Shown: piece by piece, positions 25,686 through 33,755 of the stretch
Numbering within the stretch: the stretch's first letter is position 1
How the letters are laid out: every line of letters starts with the position of its first letter
Origin: VXOZ01 sp965220045
Lineage (GTDB): Bacteria; Chloroflexota; UBA11872; VXOZ01
DNA length: 64,000 nt
Reading direction: 5' to 3'
Assembly (NCBI GenBank): GCA_965220045.1
Contig: OZ244803.1
Span: 2,604,001 to 2,668,000, forward strand
Made by a program: the position numbers and the translations under genes
The notes under the pieces: generated by a model
What the model was told of the DNA's origin: nothing
The model's database searches: none
Seen by the model: the letters and a program-made list of their open reading frames with translations, nothing else

Positions 25686-26730
25686 CTTTTCTCTTCTCCC
25701 TCTTGCGCGACCTTGATTTGCCAGAATTGGGCGCCGGTTTTGGCGCACCGTTTCCCTGGTCGTCGGCGTTATCCAGGCCGAGTTCTTGTAGAGTCGTCTC
25801 AGTAAGCTCAGGTATGGCCGTTCGCTTCATTCCCCCAAATGATAACCCACCCAAGAGTCCGCCGGGGCGCGCCTGCGCTTCACCCTCAGATGTTTTAGCG
25901 GGCGCTTGCGGCTTCTTTTCACGCTTCTTCTCAGTGGTAGCCGGCGCAGCGGGCGGCGCTTGTGCCTCCTTACCATTCTCTGCCTTGGTGGCTGCCGGTG
26001 CGGCGGCCGGGGCAGCGAGCGGTCTCTCTAAACTCTTGTCCCGCATGATGACCCACTGTTGGCCGATGCTGAAAATGTTCGATACCACCCAGTATAAGGC
26101 AAGTCCCGCGGGAAACTGCATGGCGAAGAATACAATCATGATGGGCATGAATTGCATCACGTTTTGGATCATCTGCTGCTGCGGGTCGTTGGTCATGCGG
26201 TTCATCAACATGCGTTGCACCACCCACTGGGTGGCGCCTGCGGTGAGCGCCAACGCGCCGGGCAGCTTGAACGGCAGGTCCACACCCGGCGGCAGCCAGA
26301 CGTCCGGCACGGACAAGTCGGCAAGCCACAGAAACGCCATCTCCAGGCCGGCTTTCGTGACTTCGTCATTGGTCACGCCGATGATGGCCCAGTAGAGCGC
26401 GAAAAGCACGGGCAACTGCGCGAGCTGGGGCAAGCACCCCATGAGCGGATTGACGCCGTGCTGCTTGTAGAGATCCATCTGCGCCTGCGCCATGGCTTGG
26501 CGGTCGCCCTTATGTTGCCGCTGCAACTCCTTCAGGCGCGGCGACAGCAACTGCATCCGGCGCGACGACCGGAGACTCGTGACACTGAGGGGAAAGAGCA
26601 CGAGGCGGACGATTATGGTGAAGAGGATGATGGCAATGCCGAAGCTGCCGGTTAGGTCGTTGAGTGCGAGCAAGCCGCTCTGCAGACCACCGACGAGATA
26701 ATCGTTCCAAAGAGTGCTGAAAAATTCCAC
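25669..26730 (-). CDS. yidC: YidC/Oxa1 family membrane protein insertase
   Basis: Inserts and folds inner-membrane proteins, with or without SecYEG. 353 residues with about five hydrophobic segments. The groove arginine is in FTIIVRLVLFPLSV (helix near 37-50). The cytoplasmic helical hairpin SPRLKELQRQHKGDRQAMAQAQ and NPLMGCLPQLAQLPVLFALYW are typical. A Lys/Arg-rich, low-complexity tail (about 270-353) probably contacts the ribosome. No large periplasmic P1 domain is present, as in Gram-positive-type YidC. It overlaps jag and follows yidD. Confidence 0.96.
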   Translation of the reverse strand: MEFFSTLWNDYLVGGLQSGLLALNDLTGSFGIAIILFTIIVRLVLFPLSVTSLRSSRRMQLLSPRLKELQRQHKGDRQAMAQAQMDLYKQHGVNPLMGCLPQLAQLPVLFALYWAIIGVTNDEVTKAGLEMAFLWLADLSVPDVWLPPGVDLPFKLPGALALTAGATQWVVQRMLMNRMTNDPQQQMIQNVMQFMPIMIVFFAMQFPAGLALYWVVSNIFSIGQQWVIMRDKSLERPLAAPAAAPAATKAENGKEAQAPPAAPATTEKKREKKPQAPAKTSEGEAQARPGGLLGGLSFGGMKRTAIPELTETTLQELGLDNADDQGNGAPKPAPNSGKSRSRKREKRKGGGKR

Positions 26731-26863
26731 TGGGACCGTTTTCTCTTCCTAAACCAACGCGCTCTAACGCTGCCGTCGTCCTGCAGAGCCGCCAAGAGCC
26801 GCGCGCGGCCAATTCATCGCTTCCGCGTGAGCCTCGCGCCGCCTCACTGAGTCCAAATGCCCC

Positions 26864-27163
26864 CTACGCGCGCCTGGAAGGGCCGCCGGCCGCGCCGTCT
26901 TCACCAGCGATTTCCGGTACGGGATCGACGCCGCCGGGATGGAACGGGTGGCAGCGCGCGATGCGCTTGATGCCGAGCCAGCCGCCCCGAAGCAAACCGT
27001 ACTCCGCAATCGCGTCGTAGCAATACTCCGAACAAGTCGGCGCGTAGCGGCAACTCGGCGGCAGCAGCGGTGAAAGCGCCAGCCGGTACACCTGAATGAG
27101 GCGAAGTGCAACCGATTTGCCAACGGACACGTATAGCACTCTCCCAATTCCCGCCTCTTTCAA
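26864..27163 (-). CDS. yidD: Membrane protein insertion efficiency factor YidD
   Basis: Small membrane-associated protein (99 residues) with the diagnostic Cys-rich core LPPSCRYAPTCSEYCYDAI and GIKRIARCHPFHPGGVDPVPE. The N-terminal helix is amphipathic. It lies between rnpA and yidC as in most bacteria. The gene ends about 130 bases before yidC, a larger gap than usual, with no further gene recognised in it. It starts with ATG, 17 bases after the rnpA stop. Confidence 0.95.
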   Translation of the reverse strand: MKEAGIGRVLYVSVGKSVALRLIQVYRLALSPLLPPSCRYAPTCSEYCYDAIAEYGLLRGGWLGIKRIARCHPFHPGGVDPVPEIAGEDGAAGGPSRRA

Positions 27164-27180
27164 GGCCGTGCCTCCGAAAC

Positions 27181-27540
27181 TTACGGCCGGTCCGGTCTGT
27201 ACTCACCAGGCAACAGGTCCGCTTGCTTGAGCACCGCGGTCACGTGCCGATCCAGTTCCCAAAAAGAGACTCTGACCGCCCCCCGCCGAGCAACGAAAAC
27301 CAAGTCCATGCCAGGCCGCAGGTGGGGATAGTGAAAGCGCACAGACTCGCGCAGCCGCCTGCGGACACGGTTTCGGGTTACCGCATTCCCCAGACGTTTC
27401 GATGTGATGAAACCACAGCGGCTGATCGTGAGGCGATTCGGCCTGGCGATAAGTCTGATAGTCTGCGCCGACTTCATCGCAGACGCAGACCACGCTTTGC
27501 CGTGTGCCAGAACGGCAGCAAAATCACGTTGTTTCTTGAT
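27181..27540 (-). CDS. rnpA: Ribonuclease P protein component, no canonical start codon
   Basis: Protein cofactor of RNase P for tRNA 5' maturation. The C-terminal part is clear: RCGFITSKRLGNAVTRNRVRRRLRESVRF is the RNR signature. Reading the same frame upstream of the internal ATG at 27477 gives KIKKQRDFAAVLAHGKAWSA, the expected family N terminus, so starting at 27477 would delete a conserved helix. Between that segment and the in-frame TAG at 27556-27558 there is no ATG, GTG or TTG. The end given here uses ATC at 27540 as a placeholder start, giving 119 residues. A nearby ATG at about 27565 is in another frame, so an indel, rare start codon or frameshift is possible. Confidence 0.88.
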   Translation of the reverse strand: MKKQRDFAAVLAHGKAWSASAMKSAQTIRLIARPNRLTISRCGFITSKRLGNAVTRNRVRRRLRESVRFHYPHLRPGMDLVFVARRGAVRVSFWELDRHVTAVLKQADLLPGEYRPDRP

Positions 27541-27678
27541 CTTCTCCGTTTGGTTCTATCCTCATGGAGAGCCTGCACGTAGGATCCGTGCCGCATCGGC
27601 TCTCGCTCAAGTGTTCCCACGCTGGGGCGCGCCCAAATTGCGCGCCTGAACGGAAAGGATTAAGAAGGTCGGGCAGGC

Positions 27679-27816
27679 TTAGACAGTAAGACGCGTGCGC
27701 TGCTTGTCTCGTCTATGCTTTATGATCCGCCGCCCTGCCCGCGTGGCCATGCGCGCACGAAATCCGTGCTTCCGCAACCGGCGCCGCACTTTCGGTTGAT
27801 AGGTTCTCTTTGGCAT
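27679..27816 (-). CDS. rpmH: 50S ribosomal protein L34
   Basis: 45 residues, starting MPKRTYQPKVRRRLRKHG and continuing FRARMATRAGRRIIKHRRDK; this is the near-universal L34 sequence. The start ATG has GAAGGAT about 10 bases upstream. It heads the rpmH-rnpA-yidD-yidC-jag block. In many bacteria dnaA and the origin lie upstream of rpmH, but here that side holds a short gap and an insertion sequence. Confidence 0.97.
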   Translation of the reverse strand: MPKRTYQPKVRRRLRKHGFRARMATRAGRRIIKHRRDKQRTRLTV

Positions 27817-28124
27817 CCAGCAATATCCTTCTTTCCTTCATCTTGATTCACTATAGCACTCCGCTGATTCAGCGGTCAAAGCAGTTGGGGCCGCCTTGGC
27901 GCCACAGGAGGAGGCTGCCAATGCCGCCTATTGCTTTGAAAGCCGCCGCTTTAGGAGCGGCCCACTTGGCGGGCAGTTTCGCTCGCGCAGGAGGATGCGG
28001 GCCGATCGCGCAAATACCGCGACAAACCTCAGATTGGAATTCGAGGACGGCCATAGCTCCCTTCTTACGAATTGGAAGGATTCTGTATACAGCCGCCTGG
28101 GCGGAGTAGTTAGGTCATGTTTGT
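27817..28124. other. Intergenic region upstream of rpmH
   Basis: About 308 bases between rpmH and the insertion sequence. It must contain the rpmH promoter. I see no dnaA, no cluster of TTATCCACA-like DnaA boxes and no recognisable gene. Confidence 0.5.
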
Positions 28125-28247
28125 ATGTGTTGAGAAATTCGTTGACAGAATTGATGACAACTATCGGTGGTTCTGCCTGCAAGTAAGACCCAATAGGATG
28201 TCATTCCTGTAAGTGTCAGGTAATTCGTTGACAGATCTGGTAGAACA

Positions 28248-29255
28248 TTGATGAGTGTCAATCACCAGATCTGGAGGCAACTGATGCGGGATAATAGTAG
28301 TGACAAGACCATTGAACGGAACCTCATGCAGAAGTGGCGTTTCCTCATCGCCGAGTACGAACGGGTCAAGGCCAAGCAGCATCCCCAGTTCCGCTTCCTG
28401 CAGGACTTCTATGCGTTCCATGGTACCAGTCGCCAGACCTTCGCCAAGTACTACAACCGTTTTCTGCAACTGCGCAGCGACGACGCCCTGCTGCCGCGCA
28501 AGCGCGGCCCCAAGTGGAAGAGCCGCCGCACCTTGCCCTACATCGAGCAGAAGGTGCTGGAGCAGCGCCGCAAGGGTATCAACCGCTATGAGATCTGTGC
28601 CATACTCAAACCGGTACTCAAAGCGCACACACCCTCACCCTCGACCATCTACGCCATTAGCAAGCGCCATGGGCTCAACCGTCTGAAACCGGCCATGAAA
28701 CAAGCCAAGCGCACCATCATCAAGACCCGCGCGGGCGAACTGGGGCATCTGGACTGCCATTACCTCAGCCGCGACCTGCTCCTGGACAGCTCCCAGCGCT
28801 ACTACCTGGTCTCCGTGCTCGATGCCTGCACCCGTCTGGCTTGGGCTGAAGTGGTGCCTGACCTCAAGAGCCTCAGCGTCATGTTCGCCGCGCTCAAGAG
28901 CATCAACCTGCTCAACGTTGAGTACGGCATCCAGTTCGAAGCCATCCTCACCGATAACGGTCCTGAGGTGGCGGCACGCACGAAACCGGCGCAGCATCCC
29001 TTCGAGCGCATGCTGCTGGAGCTCGGCATCAAACACCGCTACACCCGGCCCTACCGACCCCAGACCAACGGCAAGATCGAACGCTTCTGGCGGACCCTGA
29101 ACGACGACCTGATCGAAGGCACGACGTTCGAGAACCTGACGGAGTTCCAAAACGAACTGATGCAATACCTCCTGTACTACAACACGGAAAGACCACACCA
29201 AGGCCTGAAGGGGCATACGCCTCTTCAAGCTCTGCAAAATCTGTCAACGAATTAG
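28248..29255 (+). CDS. DDE transposase, IS481-like (integrase core)
   Basis: 335 residues. An N-terminal helix-turn-helix region (about 20-130) precedes an rve/integrase core with Asp in LGHLDCHYL, Asp in ILTDNGPEVAA and Glu in NGKIERFWRTLNDDL, followed by YYNTERPHQGLKGHTPLQAL typical of IS481/IS3-like enzymes. The frame is intact and the DDE residues are present, so the element may be active. The stop codon lies inside the inner right terminal repeat, so the coding region and repeat are packed together. Confidence 0.92.
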   Translation: MMSVNHQIWRQLMRDNSSDKTIERNLMQKWRFLIAEYERVKAKQHPQFRFLQDFYAFHGTSRQTFAKYYNRFLQLRSDDALLPRKRGPKWKSRRTLPYIEQKVLEQRRKGINRYEICAILKPVLKAHTPSPSTIYAISKRHGLNRLKPAMKQAKRTIIKTRAGELGHLDCHYLSRDLLLDSSQRYYLVSVLDACTRLAWAEVVPDLKSLSVMFAALKSINLLNVEYGIQFEAILTDNGPEVAARTKPAQHPFERMLLELGIKHRYTRPYRPQTNGKIERFWRTLNDDLIEGTTFENLTEFQNELMQYLLYYNTERPHQGLKGHTPLQALQNLSTN

Positions 29256-29263
29256 TCAACATT

Positions 29264-29374
29264 TACAATCCGAACGGAGCGCAGCGCAGTGAGGAATCTT
29301 GTGTGGTGAGGCGAGGAACTAGCCGGACCGTGGGTCCTAGATTCCTCGCTGCGCTCGGAATGACATGGATTGTA
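29264..29374. repeat. Palindromic element inside the right end of the insertion sequence
   Basis: About 111 bp starting TACAATCC and ending GGATTGTA. The inner arms AGCGCAGCG..GAGGAATCT and AGATTCCTCGCTGCGCTC are also complementary. It lies between the inner and outer right repeats. The AGATTCCTCGCTGCGCTC arm belongs to a family seen again near 41871-41901. Confidence 0.7.
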
Positions 29375-29684
29375 TTCACTGACAATTGAGGGAAGAGTCT
29401 GTCAACGAATTACTCAACACATGCAGGAGCGACAATAGCAGTCCACGCTGTTTTGTGGGCAGGAAATCCTGTCGAATAATCACCTGACGTCTACAATTCT
29501 AATCGAGGTTTCTCGGCAAGTCAGGATTCTTCGAGTGGTTTCCCCGGCATGCACGGTGGGCACCGCGAGGAAAAGGCTACGGCCTACACGAGAATGCTCT
29601 CTTCCCAACCCTCTTCTCGGGGCACACATGTGCAGCCCTAGCCCTCCACTTGAGACCAAAGCCGGCCTGTGAGAGACGCGGCCT

Positions 29685-30020
29685 CTATGCGCTTGTGCGG
29701 ATCACCAAGTACGTAATTGGGAACTCACCATTGTTGCGCAGGCCGTGGCGGGTTCCTTCCGGCGCAAAGAGCGCGGCCATAGCCTCCATGGGGTGCTCTT
29801 CCTCGCCAAGGGTTGCCATGCCGCTGCCCGCGATCAGAAACATGATCTCTTCGCCCTCATGCTCGTGGGGTGGGTGGGCCGCCTCGCCCGGGTTGATCGA
29901 AGAGAGATGGAGGCTCAGCACCTCGGCGCCGGCCTGCTCGCCCACGAACGGCAAAGAGAAGCCCCGTTCGTGCACGCGCTTGCGCGCTTCATCCCACGAA
30001 ATGACGACCGGCTGTTTCAT
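29685..30020 (-). CDS. Cupin domain protein
   Basis: 111 residues from the ATG at 30020 (AGGA about 7 bases upstream). Single cupin fold with PHEHEGEEIMFLIAGSG (metal-binding H-x-H-x4-E motif) and the second motif LFAPEGTRHGLRN. Small cupins bind small molecules, isomerise sugars or regulate. The gene is followed at 30105 by a Gfo/Idh dehydrogenase on the same strand, upstream of it in transcription, suggesting a shared catabolic role. The specific ligand is unknown. Confidence 0.83.
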   Translation of the reverse strand: MKQPVVISWDEARKRVHERGFSLPFVGEQAGAEVLSLHLSSINPGEAAHPPHEHEGEEIMFLIAGSGMATLGEEEHPMEAMAALFAPEGTRHGLRNNGEFPITYLVIRTSA

Positions 30021-30104
30021 TGCGCAATCCTTTCGCATTCTTAGGTTCACGTACCGGCAAAAGTATTTTTTTGTTGCTTGTCATCCAAGAGACTGGATTC
30101 CGGC

Positions 30105-31295
30105 TCAGTTGCGATGGAAGAACGTGTCCACAAGCCGGTCTACGTCCGTGGGCCCGCAACCATATTTTTCCATGAAACTCTCATGAATTCGCTCTTCGTG
30201 TTGGGTAGGCTGCTGCAGAGGCAGGGAGATAGTCGTGCGGTCCTTCTCCCCGGATTCTAAACTCGCGATGTCCATCTCCTGATCGAGCCGCGCGGCCGGC
30301 GCGCCGTAGGCCGGCTCGGCATTCTCGCGCACTGCCGCAGCAATGCTGATCAATTCGTCGGCCACTTGCACTTGATCCTCGGTCAAAGGGTAACGGCTAA
30401 AGGGGTTTTCCCAGGTTACGATCCGATCGGTAAGGGGCACTTCAAGACGTTCGAGAATCTCTATCCCGTTTCTCTCGCTCGTCATCCGCTGTGGCAGAAC
30501 CGGCGTGCTCTGAGCGCCAGACTGCAGGGCGTCAGCGGCAACAGTGTGGACTTCATCGCCCACAATAGCGCCGTGCGTACCGTCAATCTGCGAGAATCGA
30601 AACGCGCCGCGACCCAGCGACCGCGCATGGATGACATTGGAGTAGGCGGACAGCGCTGCTACCCCGTTGGCAAATTCAATGATGCCAATCGAGAGCCGTT
30701 CGTCCGCATGGTGCCGCAGCCTGTGGTCGATAATGGGAACGACCGGGCTGGTATGCGATATGCCCATGATGCCCGTGGGGTCCGCGCCTGCCCAGAGGCG
30801 CAGAATGCTCATGCCGTGGAAACCGCCCTCCTCGAAGATGCGATAGATGCGGCTAACCGCGCCGATGGCGCCGGAATCAATGACCGCCTGCCGCAGGCGC
30901 ATGAGCGGCTGACGGTGATAGTTCTCCGCCACTTCCAGCTTGACGCCGTTCTGCCGCGCGGTCTCAATCATGAGATCGGCCAAGGGCAGGGTGACGGCGA
31001 TGGGTGTCTCGACGATCTGGTGGACGCCGTGCGAAGAGAAGAAACAGCTCAGGGCGTGATGCGCGTCGCCGGGCACAACGATGTCGGCAATATCGAGCGT
31101 TTCGTTCTTGATGAGGTCGCGCACGGACGTATACGCCTTACAACCATAGCGGGCCGCCACCTCTTGCGCCCGTTCCTCTTTTGCGTCGCATACCGCCACA
31201 AAGTTGAATACGTCATCCAGGGCGCCAATAACCGGAGCGTGAGCGCCTCCGCCCCGCCGTCCCGCGCCGATCAATGCGATATTGAGACGTCCCAT
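30105..31295 (-). CDS. Gfo/Idh/MocA family oxidoreductase
   Basis: 396 residues from the ATG at 31295. The Rossmann motif IALIGAGRRGGGAHAPVIG lies at about 5-23. The EKP motif is replaced by VETPIAVTLPLADLM. FHGMSILRLWAGADP and a long C-terminal domain follow. A start at 31391 would precede a non-conserved leader. Third Gfo/Idh paralogue of the window. The cupin gene lies 84 bases downstream on the same strand. Divergent from the asparaginase gene, so the 150 bases between them probably hold both promoters. Confidence 0.85.
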   Translation of the reverse strand: MGRLNIALIGAGRRGGGAHAPVIGALDDVFNFVAVCDAKEERAQEVAARYGCKAYTSVRDLIKNETLDIADIVVPGDAHHALSCFFSSHGVHQIVETPIAVTLPLADLMIETARQNGVKLEVAENYHRQPLMRLRQAVIDSGAIGAVSRIYRIFEEGGFHGMSILRLWAGADPTGIMGISHTSPVVPIIDHRLRHHADERLSIGIIEFANGVAALSAYSNVIHARSLGRGAFRFSQIDGTHGAIVGDEVHTVAADALQSGAQSTPVLPQRMTSERNGIEILERLEVPLTDRIVTWENPFSRYPLTEDQVQVADELISIAAAVRENAEPAYGAPAARLDQEMDIASLESGEKDRTTISLPLQQPTQHEERIHESFMEKYGCGPTDVDRLVDTFFHRN

Positions 31296-31447
31296 GGTTG
31301 CAACCTTCCCTTCTTTACTATCAAAAGGTCTCACAGGAAACCGTCCGGCATCGTTGCCACGCCACTTACAGCCGTATGTGCCCGCAGCCACGCTACCGCC
31401 ATTCTATGGTACGCTGGCACGTGCTGAAAAGGACTTAGGAGCGATTA

Positions 31448-32488
31448 ATGCCTGAACCATTACAGATTGAAGTGACCCGCGGGGACATTGTCGAAAGCGC
31501 ACATCGTGCCCACGCCGCGGTCGTCGACTCGGCGGGAAACATCCTATACGCTGCCGGCGAGCCGGAGCGCGTTACGTTTCTGCGCTCGTCCGCGAAGCCG
31601 ATCCAAGCGCTCGCCATGGTGGAGAGCGGCGCCCCGGCGCACTTCGGATTCACCGATCGCGAGATCGCGGTCATGTGCGCATCACACTCGGGTGAGCCGT
31701 TTCACGTTGCTGCCGTCCAGAGTGTCTTGCGGAAGATCGGGCTGGACGAGGGAGCGCTCGCCTGCGGCACGCACGCGCCCGGCCACGGCCCAAGTGCGGC
31801 GGCGCTTATCCGGGACGGTGAAAGCCCGCGCAAAATTCACAACAACTGTTCCGGCAAGCACGCCAGCATGCTTACCCTCTGCCGGCACGAAGGCTGGCAA
31901 ACCGAGGGGTACACCGCGCCGTCCCATCCGGTACAAGTGCGCCTTCGCCGCGTCTTGGCTGAAATGGCCGGTCTCGCGCCGGAAGACGTCTATGTGGCCG
32001 TAGATGGATGCAACGCGCCAGTCTTTGCCATTCCGCTCCGGCACATTGCCCGCGCTTTCGCCGTGCTGGCTGGACCCACCGCCGTCCCACCTGACCGTGA
32101 AGCCGCAATCCAGCATATTTCGCGCGCCATGCGTGCGCACCCTGAAATGGTGGACGGCACTGGCGGCTTCACGACGAATCTCATGCGCGTGGCGGGCGAT
32201 AACATCGTGTCTAAGAGCGGAGCGGAGGGACTCTTTTGCGCGGGCGCGCTCTCCCAGGGCTGGGGCATTGCCGTCAGAATAGAAGACGGCAGCGCGCGGG
32301 CGCATCCCGTCCTGGTGCCGGAACTACTGGCGGAGCTGCGGTTGATCAGCGCCGACCAGCGCGACCGGCTGCGCGAACTGCACACTGCACACGTCTACAA
32401 TACGGCCGGCGTCGCGGTAGGCGAGATGCGGCCGCACCTCAACCCAACGGGCTCAATTCTGTCCAAAGCAGAAGCGCCACGGCAATAG
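31448..32488 (+). CDS. Asparaginase (L-asparaginase II-like family)
   Basis: 346 residues of the bacterial asparaginase family distinct from AnsA/AnsB. Landmarks are FLRSSAKPIQALAMVESGA, MCASHSGEPFHV, KIHNNCSGKHASMLTLCR and VDGTGGFTTNLM. It probably hydrolyses L-asparagine to aspartate and ammonia in the cytoplasm. The ATG follows AGGAG by 6 bases. The last 50 bases overlap the end of the convergent membrane-protein gene. Confidence 0.88.
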   Translation: MPEPLQIEVTRGDIVESAHRAHAAVVDSAGNILYAAGEPERVTFLRSSAKPIQALAMVESGAPAHFGFTDREIAVMCASHSGEPFHVAAVQSVLRKIGLDEGALACGTHAPGHGPSAAALIRDGESPRKIHNNCSGKHASMLTLCRHEGWQTEGYTAPSHPVQVRLRRVLAEMAGLAPEDVYVAVDGCNAPVFAIPLRHIARAFAVLAGPTAVPPDREAAIQHISRAMRAHPEMVDGTGGFTTNLMRVAGDNIVSKSGAEGLFCAGALSQGWGIAVRIEDGSARAHPVLVPELLAELRLISADQRDRLRELHTAHVYNTAGVAVGEMRPHLNPTGSILSKAEAPRQ

Positions 32489-33194
32489 CGCCGACAGCGC
32501 CGTACTCCAACACCACCGCGAAACCGAGTTTTCCGGCGTGATGCGCGCGCATCAGTCCCAGCATCACGTGAACATGCAACAGGAGGGCGAGCGCCTCCTG
32601 AAAGGTCGGCAGCGGCCAGTATTCCAGCGCCCACGTGATCTCGCCTACGATTACTGCCGTCAGCAAGCTGTACGTTTGCCAGGCGGAACCCGGCAATCCC
32701 TCGCGAAAAAGCACCGACACACTCGCGGCATGGGCGGCGAAGGCGGCAAGCGCTGCGTGGAGGAAGATATTGAGGTTCCACGTATCGAGCGTGACAAAGA
32801 GCATGAACAGGGCAAGGTAGGCGATTGCCTGGTTGGGCCACGTGTAGGAACGCGCGCCGCTGCCAAAACGGCTCCGGTGATAGTCCACAATCGCTACGAA
32901 AAACAGGATGCCGAATATGCCGCTCCCAACCAGCGTTGCGCGTTCATCGGGAATGGTGCGCCAGAAGAGCGCGCTCGCAAGCGTAAGCAAGAGGGGCGCC
33001 AGCATCCACGCGAAGTCTTGGCGCCTGGCCCCAATGATCTGGCGCGACGCCGCTATGACGACACCGAGCAGCACGACAACGGCTACCGCCAGGAGCGGCA
33101 TGGTCGCCCGGGTCGTGAACAGCACGCCGGCCGTCGCAATGACGCTCAGCACGATGAGCCGGTCGAACTGTAACCGCTGGTACCAATTCTGCAC
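32439..33194 (-). CDS. Multi-spanning membrane protein of unknown function
   Basis: 251 residues with about seven hydrophobic helices and short loops. I do not recognise a family. The N-terminal half has LIVLSVIATAGVLFTT and ATMPLLAVAVVVLLGVVIAA. The C-terminal half has HVHVMLGLMRAHHAGKLGFAV. The strand assignment rests on its length, its good alternating hydrophobic pattern and the lack of an alternative gene. Its 3' end overlaps the convergent asparaginase gene by 50 bases. Confidence 0.6.
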   Translation of the reverse strand: MQNWYQRLQFDRLIVLSVIATAGVLFTTRATMPLLAVAVVVLLGVVIAASRQIIGARRQDFAWMLAPLLLTLASALFWRTIPDERATLVGSGIFGILFFVAIVDYHRSRFGSGARSYTWPNQAIAYLALFMLFVTLDTWNLNIFLHAALAAFAAHAASVSVLFREGLPGSAWQTYSLLTAVIVGEITWALEYWPLPTFQEALALLLHVHVMLGLMRAHHAGKLGFAVVLEYGAVGAIAVALLLWTELSPLG

Positions 33195-33439
33195 GATAGC
33201 CGCCTACTCCCCAGAGTAGTCCCTTGTACGATTCAGGCCGGCTGCCAAGCACATCTCACGCTCCTCCATGCGGGGTCACAAGTGAAAGAGAAATGGAGCC
33301 GGTCCGGTCCGTTTGCAAACTGCCTGGCAGAGCCGCGCGCATAGCGCTCAGGGGCAGGATAGCATGATTTTACTTTTGACACTTTGGGCACCCAAGACTA
33401 TACTCAAAGTAACCTGAGCACATGCTCCCGGCGGTATGT

Positions 33440-33514
33440 GGCGACGTAGCCAAGTGGTAAGGCGAGGGTCTGCAAAACCCTTATACAGCGGTTCGATTCC
33501 GCTCGTCGCCTCCA
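33440..33514 (+). tRNA. tRNA-Cys (anticodon GCA), CCA encoded
   Basis: Cloverleaf is clear: acceptor GGCGACG pairs with CGTCGCC; D-loop GCCAAGTGGTAAGGC; anticodon stem-loop AGGGTCTGCAAAACCCT with GCA; T-arm CAGCGGTTCGATTCCGCTC; discriminator T then CCA. A rho-independent terminator follows at 33556. It is a lone tRNA gene. Confidence 0.96.
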
Positions 33515-33555
33515 GAGATTCTCCGCTCGTACTCATCGTGAAAAGTAAGCCCCCA

Positions 33556-33584
33556 AGCGCCTGCGAAGGCGCTGTTTTGCTTTA
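33556..33584 (+). terminator. Rho-independent terminator after tRNA-Cys
   Basis: Stem AGCGCC / GGCGCT with loop TGCGAA, followed by a T-rich run (GTTTTGCTTT). Confidence 0.75.
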
Positions 33585-33755
33585 AGTGGAAGCCATCCTC
33601 TCAACCCATGCCGGACTGCGCAAGAGGCCGTCTCTTCCCACGGGAACGGGTTGGGGCGAGGGCCACTAGCATCGCCGCCGGCCACTCCCAGCCACACGGT
33701 TGCAGGGCGCGCACATCTCAATGGCAAAGCGCCACGCAATACCCGTGCCGGATGG

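Larger units (their letters stand above)
28125..29422 (+). mobile_element. IS481-like insertion sequence with nested terminal inverted repeats
   Basis: Outer terminal repeats at 28126-28149 and 29398-29421 match at 23 of 24 positions (TGTGTTGAGaAATTCGTTGA type) and extend by one more pair. A second, inner pair of related repeats lies at 28212-28235 and 29240-29263, tightly enclosing the transposase. The total length is about 1.3 kb. I could not find a convincing target-site duplication next to either pair. Confidence 0.85.

Noticed and set aside
27181..27477. rnpA starting at the internal ATG
   Set aside because: This would remove the conserved N-terminal segment that is clearly encoded upstream in the same frame.
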